Source: Acidimicrobiia bacterium
Lineage (GTDB): Bacteria; Actinomycetota; Acidimicrobiia; Acidimicrobiales; CATQHL01
Assembly (NCBI GenBank): GCA_009840735.1
Contig: VXNF01000036.1
Span: forward strand, 1 to 49,335
Direction of reading: 5' to 3'
Length of the DNA: 49,335 bases
A program made the position numbers and the translations under genes. A model generated the notes under the pieces. The model saw only the letters and a list, made by a program, of their open reading frames with translations. It made no database searches and was not told the DNA's origin. Positions 35,553 through 45,712 of the stretch are shown in pieces (the stretch's first letter is position 1; each line of letters starts with the position of its first letter).

Positions 35553-38500
35553 GTGGCAGTCTCAGTCCGGCTTACGGCATACGGGGCGCCGGCGTTCGAG
35601 GCGCTGGCCGAGGAGGTTGAGGCGGCGCGCGCGGCGGCGGGGCACTTCCTGGCGCCGGTGAGCGTGTTGGTGGGCGAGCACCGCCAAGCCGTCGTGACGC
35701 GGCGGGCGCTGGCCCGCCGGGGACTCATCGGGGTGGACTGCCTGAGCCTGCGCGAGTTGGCGGAGCGGCTGGCGGGCGAGACGCTGGCGGCCCGCGGTCT
35801 GCGTGGGGCCACAGCGGCCGTGCTGGCGGGCGCGGTGCGCCAGTCGCTGCGGACTCCCGCCGCGGGGAGGTTCGGGGAGGTGCGGGACCACCTCGCCACC
35901 GAACGTGCCCTTCTTGACGCCCACCGGGCGCTGCGAGACCTAGACGAACCGCAGCTGAGCGTGCTGGCGAAGTCCTCGGCGCGGGCGGCCGACGTGGTGG
36001 CCGTGAGCCGGGAGGTGCGTCGGCGGCTGGCCGCGGAAGGCTTCCACGACGAGCGCGACCTGCTCGATGCGGCGACCGGCGTGCTCGGGGGCCGACCGGC
36101 GGACATGGGCGGGCAGCGAATCGCAGGCGGGTCGCGGAGCGGGGCCGGGGCCGGGTCGCGGGACGCTCTGACTGGCCTGGGTCGGGTCGCGGTGTACCTG
36201 CCGCAGCGGCTCGCCACGGCGGAGCTCGGCTTGTTGGCAGCGCTTGGTTCAGCCGTCGAAGCGCTCACGGTGGTGGCCGGAACCTGCGGCGACGAGGCCG
36301 CAGACGCTCCGGTCGCAGAGGCGGTGCGCTGCCTGGCGGGCGCCGCGGCGTGGCTGCCTGCTGTGGTCCCTCCGCCTGCGCCGAGCCGCGTCGTCGCCGC
36401 GCCCGACGCGGACGAGGAGGTGCGCATTGCCCTGCGCGGCGTGGTGGGGGCGATGCGCCGCGGCGTGCCCTTGGAGCGCATGGCGGTGCTGTACGGGCGG
36501 CGAGACCCCTACGCCCGCCTGCTGGCGGACCAGCTGCTGGCCGCGGAGCTGCCCTTCAGCGGTCCCTCGCCGCGCCCGCTGACCGAGAGCGTGCTGGGCC
36601 GGTTCCTGCTGGGACTGCTCGGCCTCGCGGCGCGCCGCTACAGCCGCGCCGACGTCATGGCCTGGCTGTCCGCGGCGCCGATCCGCGCCGCGCTCGATCC
36701 CGCTGAGGACGGGCCTTGGCGACCGGTGCCGGTGGCGGCCTGGGAGCGAATCAGCCGGCGCGCCGGGGTGATCGACGGCGCCGAGGAGTGGGGGCGGCGC
36801 CTGGCGGCTTACTCCGCCAACCGGCGATCGGAGCTCGACAGACTCGGTGAGGAAGGCGACTGGCGGAGAGCTCACATCGAGCGCGACGCGGCCACCGCCG
36901 ACGGTCTGCGCCACTTCATGGGCGACGTGCTGGCTCGCGCCGAAGCGGCCGACGGCCTGGGGACCTGGCGGCAGCTCGCCCAGTGGGCGCAGCGGTCGGT
37001 GCGGGACCTCGTGGGCGGCGCCCAGTGGCGGGAAGCACAGTGGCCGACCCACGAGCGGGCAGCGGCCGAGGCTGTCGAGACGTGCGTGGGCCGACTCGGC
37101 GGTCTGGACGCCGTGGATCCCGATCCGGACCTGGCGCGGTTCCGGCGCGCCTTGGAGGCCGAGTTGACCTCAAGCGGAGGTCGCCACGGGCGCACGGGGC
37201 ATGGTCTGCTGGTCGGGACCGTCGGGGCGGCGCTCGGCGTGGACCTCGAGTGCGTCTGGGTCCTGGGTTTGGCCGAGGGGGTCTTCCCCGGCCAAGCGGT
37301 CGAGGACGCGCTGCTGGGCGAGACCGAGCGCGCCGCGGCGCCCGGCGCGCTGCCGGTGCCGCAGAGCCGGCTAGCCGACGACCATCGCCGCCTGCTCGCC
37401 GCTCTTGCCGGGGCGTCGCGCGAGCGCACCCTCCTGTACCCGCGCGGCGATCTGCGTCGCACCGCCGACCGGTTGCCGTCCCGCTGGTTGCTGGCTCTGG
37501 CACGGGGACATCCAGCTGGCGACAGCGCCAACGCGGACGCGGTGATCGGCGCCGGCGACCTCCGAGATCTGCTCGGCGAGCGGTTCTGGGACGTGCCCTC
37601 GCCCACCGCCGCGCTCGGTGCCTGCGAATTCCCGCCGACGCCTCAGGAGTACGACCTCCGGCTGCTACTGGATCACCGGGCCCGCGGCAGCTCGCTCAGG
37701 GATCATCCGCTGGCCTTCGACGATGGACCGTTGGCGGCAGGTGTGGCGCTGCTGACGGCGCGGTCAACCCGGTCGTTCACGCGCTTCGACGGGAACCTGG
37801 GCGACTGCGACATCGTCGATCCGGGCGCCGGTGAGCGGGTCGTCTCGCCCACCCAGCTGGAGATGTGGCCAAGCTGCCCGCACGCCTACTTCATGCGCTA
37901 CTTGCTGGGCGTCGAGCCGGTCGATCAGCCCGAGCGGGAGCTGCGAATCTCTGCGCTGGAACGCGGCGACCTCGTCCACACCATCCTGGACCGGTTCCTC
38001 AGCGAGGTGCTGGCGGCGGGAGCGCCGGACCCAGAGTCGCCCTGGGGTGCCGCCGAGCGGCGGCGCCTCGGGGAGATTGCCGCCGAGGCGTTCGCTGAGC
38101 GCGAGCGGCAGGGGAGAGTCGGACAGCGAATCTTCTGGGTGCCCGAACGCGGCAGGATCCTCCGCGAGCTACTGGCCTTCCTCGAAGCGGAACAGCAGTG
38201 GCGACGTGCCCACGACTGTGTGCCGTGGGCGACAGAGAAGAGCTTCGGCATGGCGCGCCGCGGCGAGGGGGCTTCGGCACCGGCTGAGGTGCCGCTGGGC
38301 GACGGCCGCGCCGTCCGCCTGCGCGGCGCCATCGACCGCATCGACGTCACGGCCGGCGGCGACCTCGTGGTCATCGACTACAAGACCGGCCGCAGCGGCA
38401 CCTACCGGCGGCTCGGCGAAGGGCCCTGGCAGATCTACGCCGGGTCCGGACGACCGGGGTCAGTCAAGCGGGAGGCTCTGCCGCGGCTGCAGCTCCCCCT

Positions 38501-38906
38501 GTACGCGGCCGCGGCGCGGCGAATCGCCGGCACCGGCGCCGACGTGATCGCCGGCTACTGGTTCGTCAGCGCCGCCGAAAATTTCAAATGGCTGGAACTG
38601 GCGATGGACGAAGCGGTGCAAGTCGAGACGCGCTGGACGCTGGCGAACATCTGCGACGGGATCGCCGCCGGCGTCTTCCCCGCCTACCCGCGCCCGCGCG
38701 GTCACCCGTCGCACTGTGACTACTGCGACGCCGACCGCAGTCGGGCCGGCGAACTCCGAGCGCAGATCCTGCGCAAGGCGGACAGCCCCGAGCTGGCCGG
38801 ATGGATCCGGGTTGGAGCGCGGGAACTGCTGGCTATCGAGGAGCATCTGCGGCTCGCTGAAGGGCCGCCCGCGGGGACCGAGGACGGCCCGGAGGAGCGG
38901 CGGTGA
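35553..38906 (+). CDS. addB: AddB-like PD-(D/E)XK nuclease subunit
   Basis: A 1117-residue protein of the AddB/RecC-like type. It has a central ATPase-like remnant block LGLAEGVFP...LLGETER and a C-terminal RecB nuclease domain (AIDRIDV..., VVIDYKTGR near residue 945). The N-terminal P-loop is degenerate (VLVGEHRQAVVTR), so ATP binding there is unlikely. An Fe-S staple is partly visible: Cys in WPSCPHAYF and the CDYC pair near the C-terminus, but I do not find the fourth Cys at the usual spacing. With AddA it should resect double-strand breaks. The GTG at 35553 is the start; the stop overlaps addA. Confidence 0.85.
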   Translation: MAVSVRLTAYGAPAFEALAEEVEAARAAAGHFLAPVSVLVGEHRQAVVTRRALARRGLIGVDCLSLRELAERLAGETLAARGLRGATAAVLAGAVRQSLRTPAAGRFGEVRDHLATERALLDAHRALRDLDEPQLSVLAKSSARAADVVAVSREVRRRLAAEGFHDERDLLDAATGVLGGRPADMGGQRIAGGSRSGAGAGSRDALTGLGRVAVYLPQRLATAELGLLAALGSAVEALTVVAGTCGDEAADAPVAEAVRCLAGAAAWLPAVVPPPAPSRVVAAPDADEEVRIALRGVVGAMRRGVPLERMAVLYGRRDPYARLLADQLLAAELPFSGPSPRPLTESVLGRFLLGLLGLAARRYSRADVMAWLSAAPIRAALDPAEDGPWRPVPVAAWERISRRAGVIDGAEEWGRRLAAYSANRRSELDRLGEEGDWRRAHIERDAATADGLRHFMGDVLARAEAADGLGTWRQLAQWAQRSVRDLVGGAQWREAQWPTHERAAAEAVETCVGRLGGLDAVDPDPDLARFRRALEAELTSSGGRHGRTGHGLLVGTVGAALGVDLECVWVLGLAEGVFPGQAVEDALLGETERAAAPGALPVPQSRLADDHRRLLAALAGASRERTLLYPRGDLRRTADRLPSRWLLALARGHPAGDSANADAVIGAGDLRDLLGERFWDVPSPTAALGACEFPPTPQEYDLRLLLDHRARGSSLRDHPLAFDDGPLAAGVALLTARSTRSFTRFDGNLGDCDIVDPGAGERVVSPTQLEMWPSCPHAYFMRYLLGVEPVDQPERELRISALERGDLVHTILDRFLSEVLAAGAPDPESPWGAAERRRLGEIAAEAFAERERQGRVGQRIFWVPERGRILRELLAFLEAEQQWRRAHDCVPWATEKSFGMARRGEGASAPAEVPLGDGRAVRLRGAIDRIDVTAGGDLVVIDYKTGRSGTYRRLGEGPWQIYAGSGRPGSVKREALPRLQLPLYAAAARRIAGTGADVIAGYWFVSAAENFKWLELAMDEAVQVETRWTLANICDGIAAGVFPAYPRPRGHPSHCDYCDADRSRAGELRAQILRKADSPELAGWIRVGARELLAIEEHLRLAEGPPAGTEDGPEERR

Positions 38907-41900
38907 GCGGGCAGGCCAACGCGGCGGGCGACGGCGACGCCCGCGCCCGGCGAGCCGCTTCGGAGGACCTAGACCGAGACCTGTTCTTGGAGGCCGGAGC
39001 GGGAACCGGCAAGACGACGGCGCTGGTGGGGCGCCTGCTGGCGCTAGTGCGCAGCGGCGTGGCGTTTTCTGACATCGCCGCCATCACCTTCACAGAGAAG
39101 GCGGCCACCGAACTGCGGGAGCGGCTCCGGGCGGAGCTCGCGGCGGCGGTCGCCGGCGCCTCGGTCGGTGAGGCGAAGCTCTTGCGGACCGCCCTCGACG
39201 ACCTCGACGGTGCCGCGGTATGCACGCTGCACTCGTTCGCGCAGCGCATCCTGCGGGACCACACCACCGAGGCAGGTCTCCCGCCGAGGCTGGAGCTGGT
39301 CGACGAGATCGGCGCGGAAGTGGAGTTCGCCGAGAGCTGGGAGCGGTTCCTCGAAGGGGTGCTGGCCGAAGCGCCGATGGAGCGCGCGCTGGTGCTGGGC
39401 GACGCCCTCGGGATGCGGGTGGCGAACCTGCGAGACGTGGCGACGCTCATGGGCGACAACTGGGACCTCGCGGTGGATCGCATTCCAGCGCTCGACGGGG
39501 TGCGCGAGGTGCCGACTCTCAGCGCCACTGAACTGATCCCGGCGATGCGCGAACTCGCTGCTGAGAGCCGCAGGTGCATCGTGTCGGGCGCGGCTGCGGA
39601 CTCCGGTGGGCCCGATTCTCTCTGGGTCGCCCTGTCGAGTCTGTCCGGCATGGCCGACCGTCTCGAAGCAGCCGAGGAGGTGGAGACAGTCTCGCTGCTG
39701 GAGGAGGTGGCCAACGGCCCGATGCCGCGGGGCCGCAAGGCCAACTGGGCGCCCAGCTTCGACAAGGACGGCGTGCGTGAACGGCTGAGGGAACTGCGGG
39801 CCGCAGCCGGCGACCGTCTCGACGCCGTCGGCGGCGACTGCGCGGACCGGCTGCTGGCCCGGCTGGCGGCCTTCGTCCGGGCCGAAGCCGAACGCCGGAG
39901 TCGCAGTGGACGGCTCGTGTTTCACGACCTACTGGTGCAGGCGCGGGATCTGTTGCGCCACCCCGAGGAGGGTCCGGCGGTGCGTCGGGCGCTGCGGGCG
40001 CGCTACCGGCGGCTGCTCATCGACGAGTTCCAGGACACCGACCCGATCCAGGTCGAGCTGGCCCTGCTCATCGCCTGCGACGACCCCCCCGGCGCCGCGG
40101 GGCCGCCGCCCTGGCAGGAACTTCGGCGCCGTGGCGGGTCGCTGTTCTTCGTGGGCGACCCGAAGCAGTCGCTGTACCGCTTCCGCCGAGCCGATATCGG
40201 GCTGTACCTGCAGGTGGCGGACTGGGCAGGCCCCGAGGCGCGCGAGACCCTCAGCCGCAACTGGCGCTCATCTGCGGCGATTCTGGACTGGGTCAACGCC
40301 GTGTTCGGCCGACTCGTGCGGCCCGCCTCGGGGTCTCAGCCCGGCTACGTGCCGCTTGAGGCCGCGCGGGCGCCGGTGGGTCGCGCGGTCGTCGCGCCGG
40401 TGCTGCTGCTGGGCACCGCCGCCCTGGGTTCGGGCGAATCGCGCGGGATTTCCGCTGAGACTCTGCGCGAGGCGGAGTTCGCCGACGTTGCCGCTCTCAT
40501 CAACCGAGCCGTGACCGAGCGCTGGCGGGTGCGCCGCGGCGACACCACTCGGCCGCTGCGGCGCAGCGACGTGTGTGTGCTGATCCCGGCGCGCACCGTG
40601 CTGGGCCCGCTCATCGAGGCGTTCGAGGCGTTCGGCGTGCCCTACCGAGTGGAGTCCTCCAGCCTCGTCTACGCCACGCGCCCCGAGGCCGACTTGTTGG
40701 CTGTCTTGCAGGCAGTGGACGACCCGTCGGATCACCTGGCGACCGTGACGGCGTTGCGCTCTGCGGCCTTCGGTTTCGGCGACGACGACCTGTACAACTA
40801 CCGGCAGCTCTGCGAAGGATCGCACCGGGCGTGGGACTACTTGAGCCCCCAGCCGAAGCATCCCGTGGCCGACGCCCTGGCTTGGATGCGGGAGCTGCAC
40901 ACCGAGCGGCTCTGGCGCAGCCCGGGCGAGATCGTGGACCGAGTAGTCCGAGATCGCAGGCTGATGGAGCTGGCGTTCGCTGAGGAGCGACACCGAGACA
41001 CGTGGCGCCGGCTGCGACGAGCCGCCGATCAGGCGCGCGCCTTCTCGGATTCGGTCGGCGGCACGCTGCGGGCGTATCTCCGCTGGGTCGAGATGCAGCG
41101 CGGCGAGGGCGCCCGGGTCGTCGAGGCGCTAGCGGCCGAGACCGACGACGACGCCGTCCGAGTGATGACCGTTCACGCCGCCAAGGGCTTGGAGTTCCCG
41201 TTCGTGGTCGTGGCGGGCTTCTCCGGCACGACCGCGCCGAGCCGCGGCAGCCGGCCCTCCGAGCTGGCCTTCCCGCCCGGGCGCGGCGCCGTCTGCAAGC
41301 TGGGTGGGCGCGTCCGGTCACGCAACAGTGACGTGGTGACCGACAGCGAGAAGCACCACGCGTTCCACGAGGACATCCGCAAGCTGTACGTGGCCTGCAC
41401 CCGGGCCGAGGACTACTTGGCGGTGTCGCTGTACCGCAGCGGACGCAAGCCGAAGGACTGGGAGGATCTGCCCGCCGAGGCGGCGCTCCCCAAGATGACC
41501 CTGGCCGAACTGATGGCCCACACCGTCGCCGAGATCGCCGACCCGCGGCGCAGCCGCGACGCCGCCGCGCCCCATCCCCTCACGGTGGCTTCGGCACCCG
41601 ACGGCGACGCCGACGAGACGGAGGGGCCTGACTCCTCCGCGCGCCGCCTGGCAGAGGTCCTCGAGGCCTCTGCGTGGCGGGCAGGCCAGCCCGTGGAGAC
41701 GCTGACGCAGGACGCGGCCCCGTACGGCTTCGGTGTCGAGCGCGGCCAGCCCGGCGCGGACCTACCCGGCGGCACGGACGCAGCGCGGGAGACCGCGGGC
41801 GGACCGTCAGGGGTCGGAGTGACGGCGCGTGGCGACTGGGAGCGCGAGCGCGAGGCGCTGTGGGACCGCGCGGCGCGCAGCCCGCTGGTGGCCGCCAGCG

Positions 41901-42607
41901 GGCTGGCCGCCTTGACCGACAACGGAGGCTCCCAGAGCCGACCCGGCGGCGCCCACTGGCCGGACACGGGGCCCGGTGGCGTGGAGTCTGCGCGTGCCGC
42001 GCCGCCGGACTCGCCGGACCGCGCCGATCCCGGCCTGGCGAAGGACGGCACCGACGGCGGCGAGCCGGTCTGGCGCAGGGGCCGCTACGGCACGGCGCTG
42101 GGCCGGGCTGTCCACGCGGTGCTCCAAGAGGCCGACTTGGACGCCCCCGAGGCGGAACTGGCGCCCCGGGCGCGCCGGTACGCCGCCGCCGAAGGCGTCG
42201 AGCATCTGGCGCAGGACGCGGCCGGCCGGGCGCGGGCCGCCCTGGGTGCCTCAACGGTCCGGGAGGCGTCCCGGCGGCGGCACTGGCGGGAGTTCTACGC
42301 CGCCGCCGAGGTGGACGGCCGTCTCCTGGAGGGCTTCATCGACTTGCTGTACGAAGCCAGCGACGGCTCATTCGTCGTGGTCGACTACAAGACGCACGAC
42401 TCCGACGACCGTCCCGTGCTGCGCAACAAGCCGGGCTACCGGCTGCAGATCGCCGCCTACGCCTTGATGGTCGCCGAAGCCACCGGCCGCACGGTGTCGC
42501 GCTGCGTGTTCGTCTTCCTCGGCCCGTCCAGCGTCCATGAGGTCGAGGTCGAGGACCTCGACGAGGCGGTCCAGGACGTGCGTCAAGCGCTTTCGCGCCC
42601 CGCGTAG
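38903..42607 (+). CDS. addA: AddA-like UvrD/Rep helicase-nuclease subunit
   Basis: A 1234-residue superfamily 1 helicase. Walker A is GAGTGKTTAL near residue 33, motif Ia ITFTEKAA, motif II IDEFQDTD, motif III GDPKQSLYRFR, motif V VMTVHAAKGLEF, and the C-terminal nuclease domain has FIDLLYEASDG...VVVDYKTHD near residue 1160. Together with AddB it unwinds and cuts DNA ends for RecA loading. The GTG overlaps the addB stop (GTGA) and has GGAGGAG about 6 bases upstream. Its 3' end overlaps the convergent antiporter gene by 25 bases. Confidence 0.92.
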   Translation: MSGQANAAGDGDARARRAASEDLDRDLFLEAGAGTGKTTALVGRLLALVRSGVAFSDIAAITFTEKAATELRERLRAELAAAVAGASVGEAKLLRTALDDLDGAAVCTLHSFAQRILRDHTTEAGLPPRLELVDEIGAEVEFAESWERFLEGVLAEAPMERALVLGDALGMRVANLRDVATLMGDNWDLAVDRIPALDGVREVPTLSATELIPAMRELAAESRRCIVSGAAADSGGPDSLWVALSSLSGMADRLEAAEEVETVSLLEEVANGPMPRGRKANWAPSFDKDGVRERLRELRAAAGDRLDAVGGDCADRLLARLAAFVRAEAERRSRSGRLVFHDLLVQARDLLRHPEEGPAVRRALRARYRRLLIDEFQDTDPIQVELALLIACDDPPGAAGPPPWQELRRRGGSLFFVGDPKQSLYRFRRADIGLYLQVADWAGPEARETLSRNWRSSAAILDWVNAVFGRLVRPASGSQPGYVPLEAARAPVGRAVVAPVLLLGTAALGSGESRGISAETLREAEFADVAALINRAVTERWRVRRGDTTRPLRRSDVCVLIPARTVLGPLIEAFEAFGVPYRVESSSLVYATRPEADLLAVLQAVDDPSDHLATVTALRSAAFGFGDDDLYNYRQLCEGSHRAWDYLSPQPKHPVADALAWMRELHTERLWRSPGEIVDRVVRDRRLMELAFAEERHRDTWRRLRRAADQARAFSDSVGGTLRAYLRWVEMQRGEGARVVEALAAETDDDAVRVMTVHAAKGLEFPFVVVAGFSGTTAPSRGSRPSELAFPPGRGAVCKLGGRVRSRNSDVVTDSEKHHAFHEDIRKLYVACTRAEDYLAVSLYRSGRKPKDWEDLPAEAALPKMTLAELMAHTVAEIADPRRSRDAAAPHPLTVASAPDGDADETEGPDSSARRLAEVLEASAWRAGQPVETLTQDAAPYGFGVERGQPGADLPGGTDAARETAGGPSGVGVTARGDWEREREALWDRAARSPLVAASGLAALTDNGGSQSRPGGAHWPDTGPGGVESARAAPPDSPDRADPGLAKDGTDGGEPVWRRGRYGTALGRAVHAVLQEADLDAPEAELAPRARRYAAAEGVEHLAQDAAGRARAALGASTVREASRRRHWREFYAAAEVDGRLLEGFIDLLYEASDGSFVVVDYKTHDSDDRPVLRNKPGYRLQIAAYALMVAEATGRTVSRCVFVFLGPSSVHEVEVEDLDEAVQDVRQALSRPA

Positions 42608-43812
42608 TCGGGGCCGTCCCGCAGGATCGCCTTCTTCCGCAGCCTGCCGGCACCGCCCCGCCGCTGCGGGCGAGCCAAGGGGATGGAGTCCGAGAACTGA
42701 TAGAGCACGGCGCCGACGAGGGTGAGGATGATGACATAGGCGGCGGCGAGCGCGCCGAGGTCGCTCTCGCGGGCGATGCCGAGTTCGGCGATGACGATGG
42801 AGAACTCGCCGTGGGCCACGAGAGCGGCGCCGGCGCGCAGGCGACCGGGCTTGCCGATGCCGGCCCGTCCGGCTGCGACCCAGCCAGTGGCGAGCTTGGT
42901 GACGACGGTGACAGCGGCGATGGCGAGGGCGGCGACCGCGACGCCGGGGATGAGAGTGGCGTCGACCTGCAGGCCGAAGAACACGAAGAACACCGCGGCG
43001 AACAGGTTGCGTAGCGGCAGCAGCAGCCCGCGGGCGTGCGAGACGATCTCCCCGGACAGCGCCACGCCCACCACGAAGGCGCCGACCGCGGTCGAGATGT
43101 TGAGCCGTCCGGCGATGCCGGCGACGAGCAGGGTGCCGCCGAGCAGCGTCAAGAGCAGCGCTTCGCTGGACTTGCTCAAGGCGATGGCGCTGAGGCGGTC
43201 GCCGAACAGATAGGCCACGGCGAGCACCGCCAGCACCGCCGCCAGCGACACCACCACAGTCACGGTGGTGCGGAGCGCCGAGCCGCCGAAGACCACCCCG
43301 GAGACGATCGGCAGGTAGAGCACCATGGCGAGGTCCTCGATCACGAGGACGCTGAGCACCACGGGCGTCTCGTGATTGCCGATTCGGTCCAGGTCGGCGA
43401 CCAACTTCGCCACGATGCCCGACGAGGAGATGTAGGTCACCCCGCCGAGCAGGACCGCGACAATTGGATCGAAGTCAAGAATCAGCCCGGCGACGAGTCC
43501 GGGCGCGAAGTTCAAGACGAAATCGACGATTCCCGCCAGCGTCGACCGGCGCACATTGACGATGAGTTCGCGCACCGAGAACTCCAGCCCCAGCATCAAC
43601 AGCATGAGGATGAGGCCGATCTCGGCTCCGGCTTCGATGAACTCCGCCGACGCCGGCAACTCGATGAGGCCGCCCTCGCCGAGAGCCAACCCCGCGAGCA
43701 GGTACAGCGGAAGCGCCGGTATGCCGATCCGCCGGGCCAGGCGAGCAACGACGGCCAAGCCCAAGACGACCGCGCCGAGCTCGATGATCAGCAGGTCGCC
43801 GCCCGTGTGCAT
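42583..43812 (-). CDS. Monovalent cation:proton antiporter, CPA2/KhtU-like
   Basis: A 409-residue membrane protein with about 12 hydrophobic segments. Family marks include GLALGEGGLIEL, LMLLMLGLEF, the ion-site helix VLSVLVIEDLAMVLYL (ED pair) and GAFVVGVALSG. It would exchange K+ or Na+ for protons. There is no fused TrkA-N domain. The upstream gene encodes a KhtT-like TrkA-C protein 12 bases away, which is why a K+/H+ antiporter with separate regulator is the best guess. Confidence 0.88.
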   Translation of the reverse strand: MHTGGDLLIIELGAVVLGLAVVARLARRIGIPALPLYLLAGLALGEGGLIELPASAEFIEAGAEIGLILMLLMLGLEFSVRELIVNVRRSTLAGIVDFVLNFAPGLVAGLILDFDPIVAVLLGGVTYISSSGIVAKLVADLDRIGNHETPVVLSVLVIEDLAMVLYLPIVSGVVFGGSALRTTVTVVVSLAAVLAVLAVAYLFGDRLSAIALSKSSEALLLTLLGGTLLVAGIAGRLNISTAVGAFVVGVALSGEIVSHARGLLLPLRNLFAAVFFVFFGLQVDATLIPGVAVAALAIAAVTVVTKLATGWVAAGRAGIGKPGRLRAGAALVAHGEFSIVIAELGIARESDLGALAAAYVIILTLVGAVLYQFSDSIPLARPQRRGGAGRLRKKAILRDGPDYAGRESA

Positions 43813-43824
43813 GGGCTCGGCCTA

Positions 43825-44316
43825 TCAGGGGGTCGGTCGGGTGAGCAGCTTGGTCGCGGCCTTCACCGCCGAGGGGACCCCGACCACCACGGCGGTGTCG
43901 CCCGCTTCGAGCCGCTCCTCGCCGCCGGGGATGGGGATCGAGCCTGACTCGCCGACCAGCGCCACGACACCGGCGCCGGTCCTCTTGCGCAGCGCGGTCT
44001 CCGCCAGGGTCAGGCCCGCCAGGTCCGACTCGGAGTCGATGGTGACCCAGGAGATCACGATGTCCTCCAGCCGGTGGACGGCGTCGTCCAGGTGCTCCAG
44101 CACCGGGCTGCCGCCCAAGAGCTCGCCGAGCGTGTGCCCCTCGTCCTCGCTGAGTTCGACGCTCTCGCATGCCCGATCGATGTCTCGCTCGTCGTAGATC
44201 ACCAGGTCGCGCCTCCCCGTCTGGTGCGCCACCACGCCGACGCAACGGCCGGCGTCGGTCTGCAGATCGAAGCGAATCCCCACGCCGGGCAGATCGGTCT
44301 CTGTTACCTTCCTCAC
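43825..44316 (-). CDS. KhtT-like TrkA-C regulatory subunit of antiporter
   Basis: A 163-residue soluble protein. The N-terminal half has the KhtT-type segment VRKVTETDLPGVGIRFDLQT, and the C-terminal half is a TrkA_C (RCK_C) domain (LAGLTLAETALRKRTGAGVVALV, AGDTAVVVG). It likely gates the antiporter in response to a nucleotide or pH. GTG 44316 is chosen for the GAGGAGGGG ribosome site just upstream; longer frames lack one. Confidence 0.85.
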   Translation of the reverse strand: MRKVTETDLPGVGIRFDLQTDAGRCVGVVAHQTGRRDLVIYDERDIDRACESVELSEDEGHTLGELLGGSPVLEHLDDAVHRLEDIVISWVTIDSESDLAGLTLAETALRKRTGAGVVALVGESGSIPIPGGEERLEAGDTAVVVGVPSAVKAATKLLTRPTP

Positions 44317-44404
44317 TGGCCCCTCCTCTTTCAGAGCTCGCTGCGGCGCCTCCCCGGACGCTTCGCTGCGTGAACCTCCCCCCGAGTCGCCTCCGGGCGA
44401 GCGG

Positions 44405-45046
44405 TCAGATGCCTTGCAGCGGTCCGCGGAGTATCGACCGTCCCGAGTGGCCCGCGTCGCCGTCGCGCGGCTCCACGCTGATGTCCACGACGAAGAACAG
44501 CGCGGGGTCGTAGTCGGCGGGCACATCGAGCGTGCTGGGCGCCGCCGGTTCCACCACGCCGAGAGACACCAGGTCGGCCACGCCGCCCTTGTCGTCGGGC
44601 CGGATGAGCCACACCTCGAGGTCGGCGCCCGCTTCGGGAGAGGGAAGCGATGCGTCGACGATCTGGATGCTCCGCCTGTCGCCGTCGGCTACGAGCTCGG
44701 CGCGGGCTCTGGCTTGGGCGCCGAGCGCATCGAAGGTCTCGGCGTCATAGGCGAGCGAGGCGGCGGCGAGGACGACCTCCGGATCGTCGCGGGTCAGCGT
44801 CACCGACAGCGCCACGGCGAGCAGGATCAGCGCCGCGGCGACGCCCAGCAGAACCGGTCGTAAGCGTCGTCGCGGCGCCTCGAGGGCGACGACGTTGCCG
44901 TGGTGGCCCTCAGAGGCTCGAACAGTCGACTCGATTCCTTCCCAGACCTCCTCGGCAGGCTCGAGCAATTCGAGGTCATCGGGGCCGAGGCTCCGCAGCA
45001 GAGCCTCAATGTGGCCGTCGCTCAGCGGTGCGTGCTTGTCATCCAT
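44405..45046 (-). CDS. rskA: RskA-type anti-sigma factor
   Basis: A 213-residue protein. The N-terminal cytoplasmic part (about 1-65) contains IEALLRSLGPDDLELLEP and should bind the sigma factor. A single membrane segment lies at about 68-87 (LLGVAAALILLAVALSVTL), and the extracytoplasmic part ends in the anti-sigma-K pattern LEVWLIRPDDKG ... FVVDISVEPRDG. The ATG overlaps the sigma gene stop by 8 bases. It holds the sigma factor at the membrane until proteolysis releases it (family knowledge). Confidence 0.88.
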   Translation of the reverse strand: MDDKHAPLSDGHIEALLRSLGPDDLELLEPAEEVWEGIESTVRASEGHHGNVVALEAPRRRLRPVLLGVAAALILLAVALSVTLTRDDPEVVLAAASLAYDAETFDALGAQARARAELVADGDRRSIQIVDASLPSPEAGADLEVWLIRPDDKGGVADLVSLGVVEPAAPSTLDVPADYDPALFFVVDISVEPRDGDAGHSGRSILRGPLQGI

Positions 45047-45584
45047 GAGCCGACTCCAGTTGGCGTCGAACCTGTGCGAGCCCGCGGCGGAGATCGCTCT
45101 TTACCGTGCCGAGCGGCATCGACATCCGCTGCGCGATCTCTTGATGGGTCAAGTCGTCGAAGTAGTGCATAGCGATGACCCGCCGTGCCCGGTCGGGAAG
45201 ACAGCGGAGCGCCTCGGCAATCATGAGCCGGTCGCCGATCCGCTCGACCTGAGCCTCGACAGGGATCTCGGCGATGTCGCCGCCGGCTCGGCGGTCCGAG
45301 TGGCGCCTCTCGGAGCGGACGTTGTCGATGATGCGGTTCCGGGCGATGGCGATGAGCCATCCGGCGAGGGTCCCCTTGGCCGGTTCGTAGCGCCGACAGC
45401 CCTTCCAGGCACTGACGAAGACCTCTTGGGTGACGTCCTTGGCGCGGGCTTCGTCGAGGGTCCGCCGGCAGAACGTGTAAACCAGCCCCCCGTACGCGCG
45501 GTAGGCGGCGCTGAGGGCGCTGTCGTCGCCTCGCGAGAATGCTTCCTCGACACTGGGACTCGCCTCGCTCGCGGTTTGCGGCAC
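45039..45584 (-). CDS. sigK: ECF RNA polymerase sigma factor, SigK-like
   Basis: An ECF sigma factor of about 181 residues with region 2 (AYRAYGGLVYTFCRRTL, DVTQEVFVSAWKG, WLIAIARNRIIDNVR) and region 4 (LRCLPDRARRVIAMHYFDDLTHQEIAQRM, then GTVKSDLRRGL). GTG 45584 is chosen because a -10-like TATCAT sits 7-12 bases before it, fitting a leaderless start; GTG 45644 would add 20 residues. The order sigma then RskA, next to a FAS1 lipoprotein gene, resembles the mycobacterial SigK regulon. Confidence 0.88.
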   Translation of the reverse strand: MPQTASEASPSVEEAFSRGDDSALSAAYRAYGGLVYTFCRRTLDEARAKDVTQEVFVSAWKGCRRYEPAKGTLAGWLIAIARNRIIDNVRSERRHSDRRAGGDIAEIPVEAQVERIGDRLMIAEALRCLPDRARRVIAMHYFDDLTHQEIAQRMSMPLGTVKSDLRRGLAQVRRQLESAHG

Positions 45585-45712
45585 GTCGAGATGATACCGA
45601 GGGACGCGTACCTGATCTGCTTGGAGCAACGACAAGACAGACACTCCGAAGCGGTGATCTCGGCGGGCGAGGGAAGGAGGACCCCTCGCCCGCCGAGTCG
45701 GGGACCGGCGTG

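Noticed and set aside
36983-37834. Second-frame ORF inside addB, and similar ones inside addA
   Set aside because: Low-complexity Arg/Ala/Gly composition typical of frame shadows.
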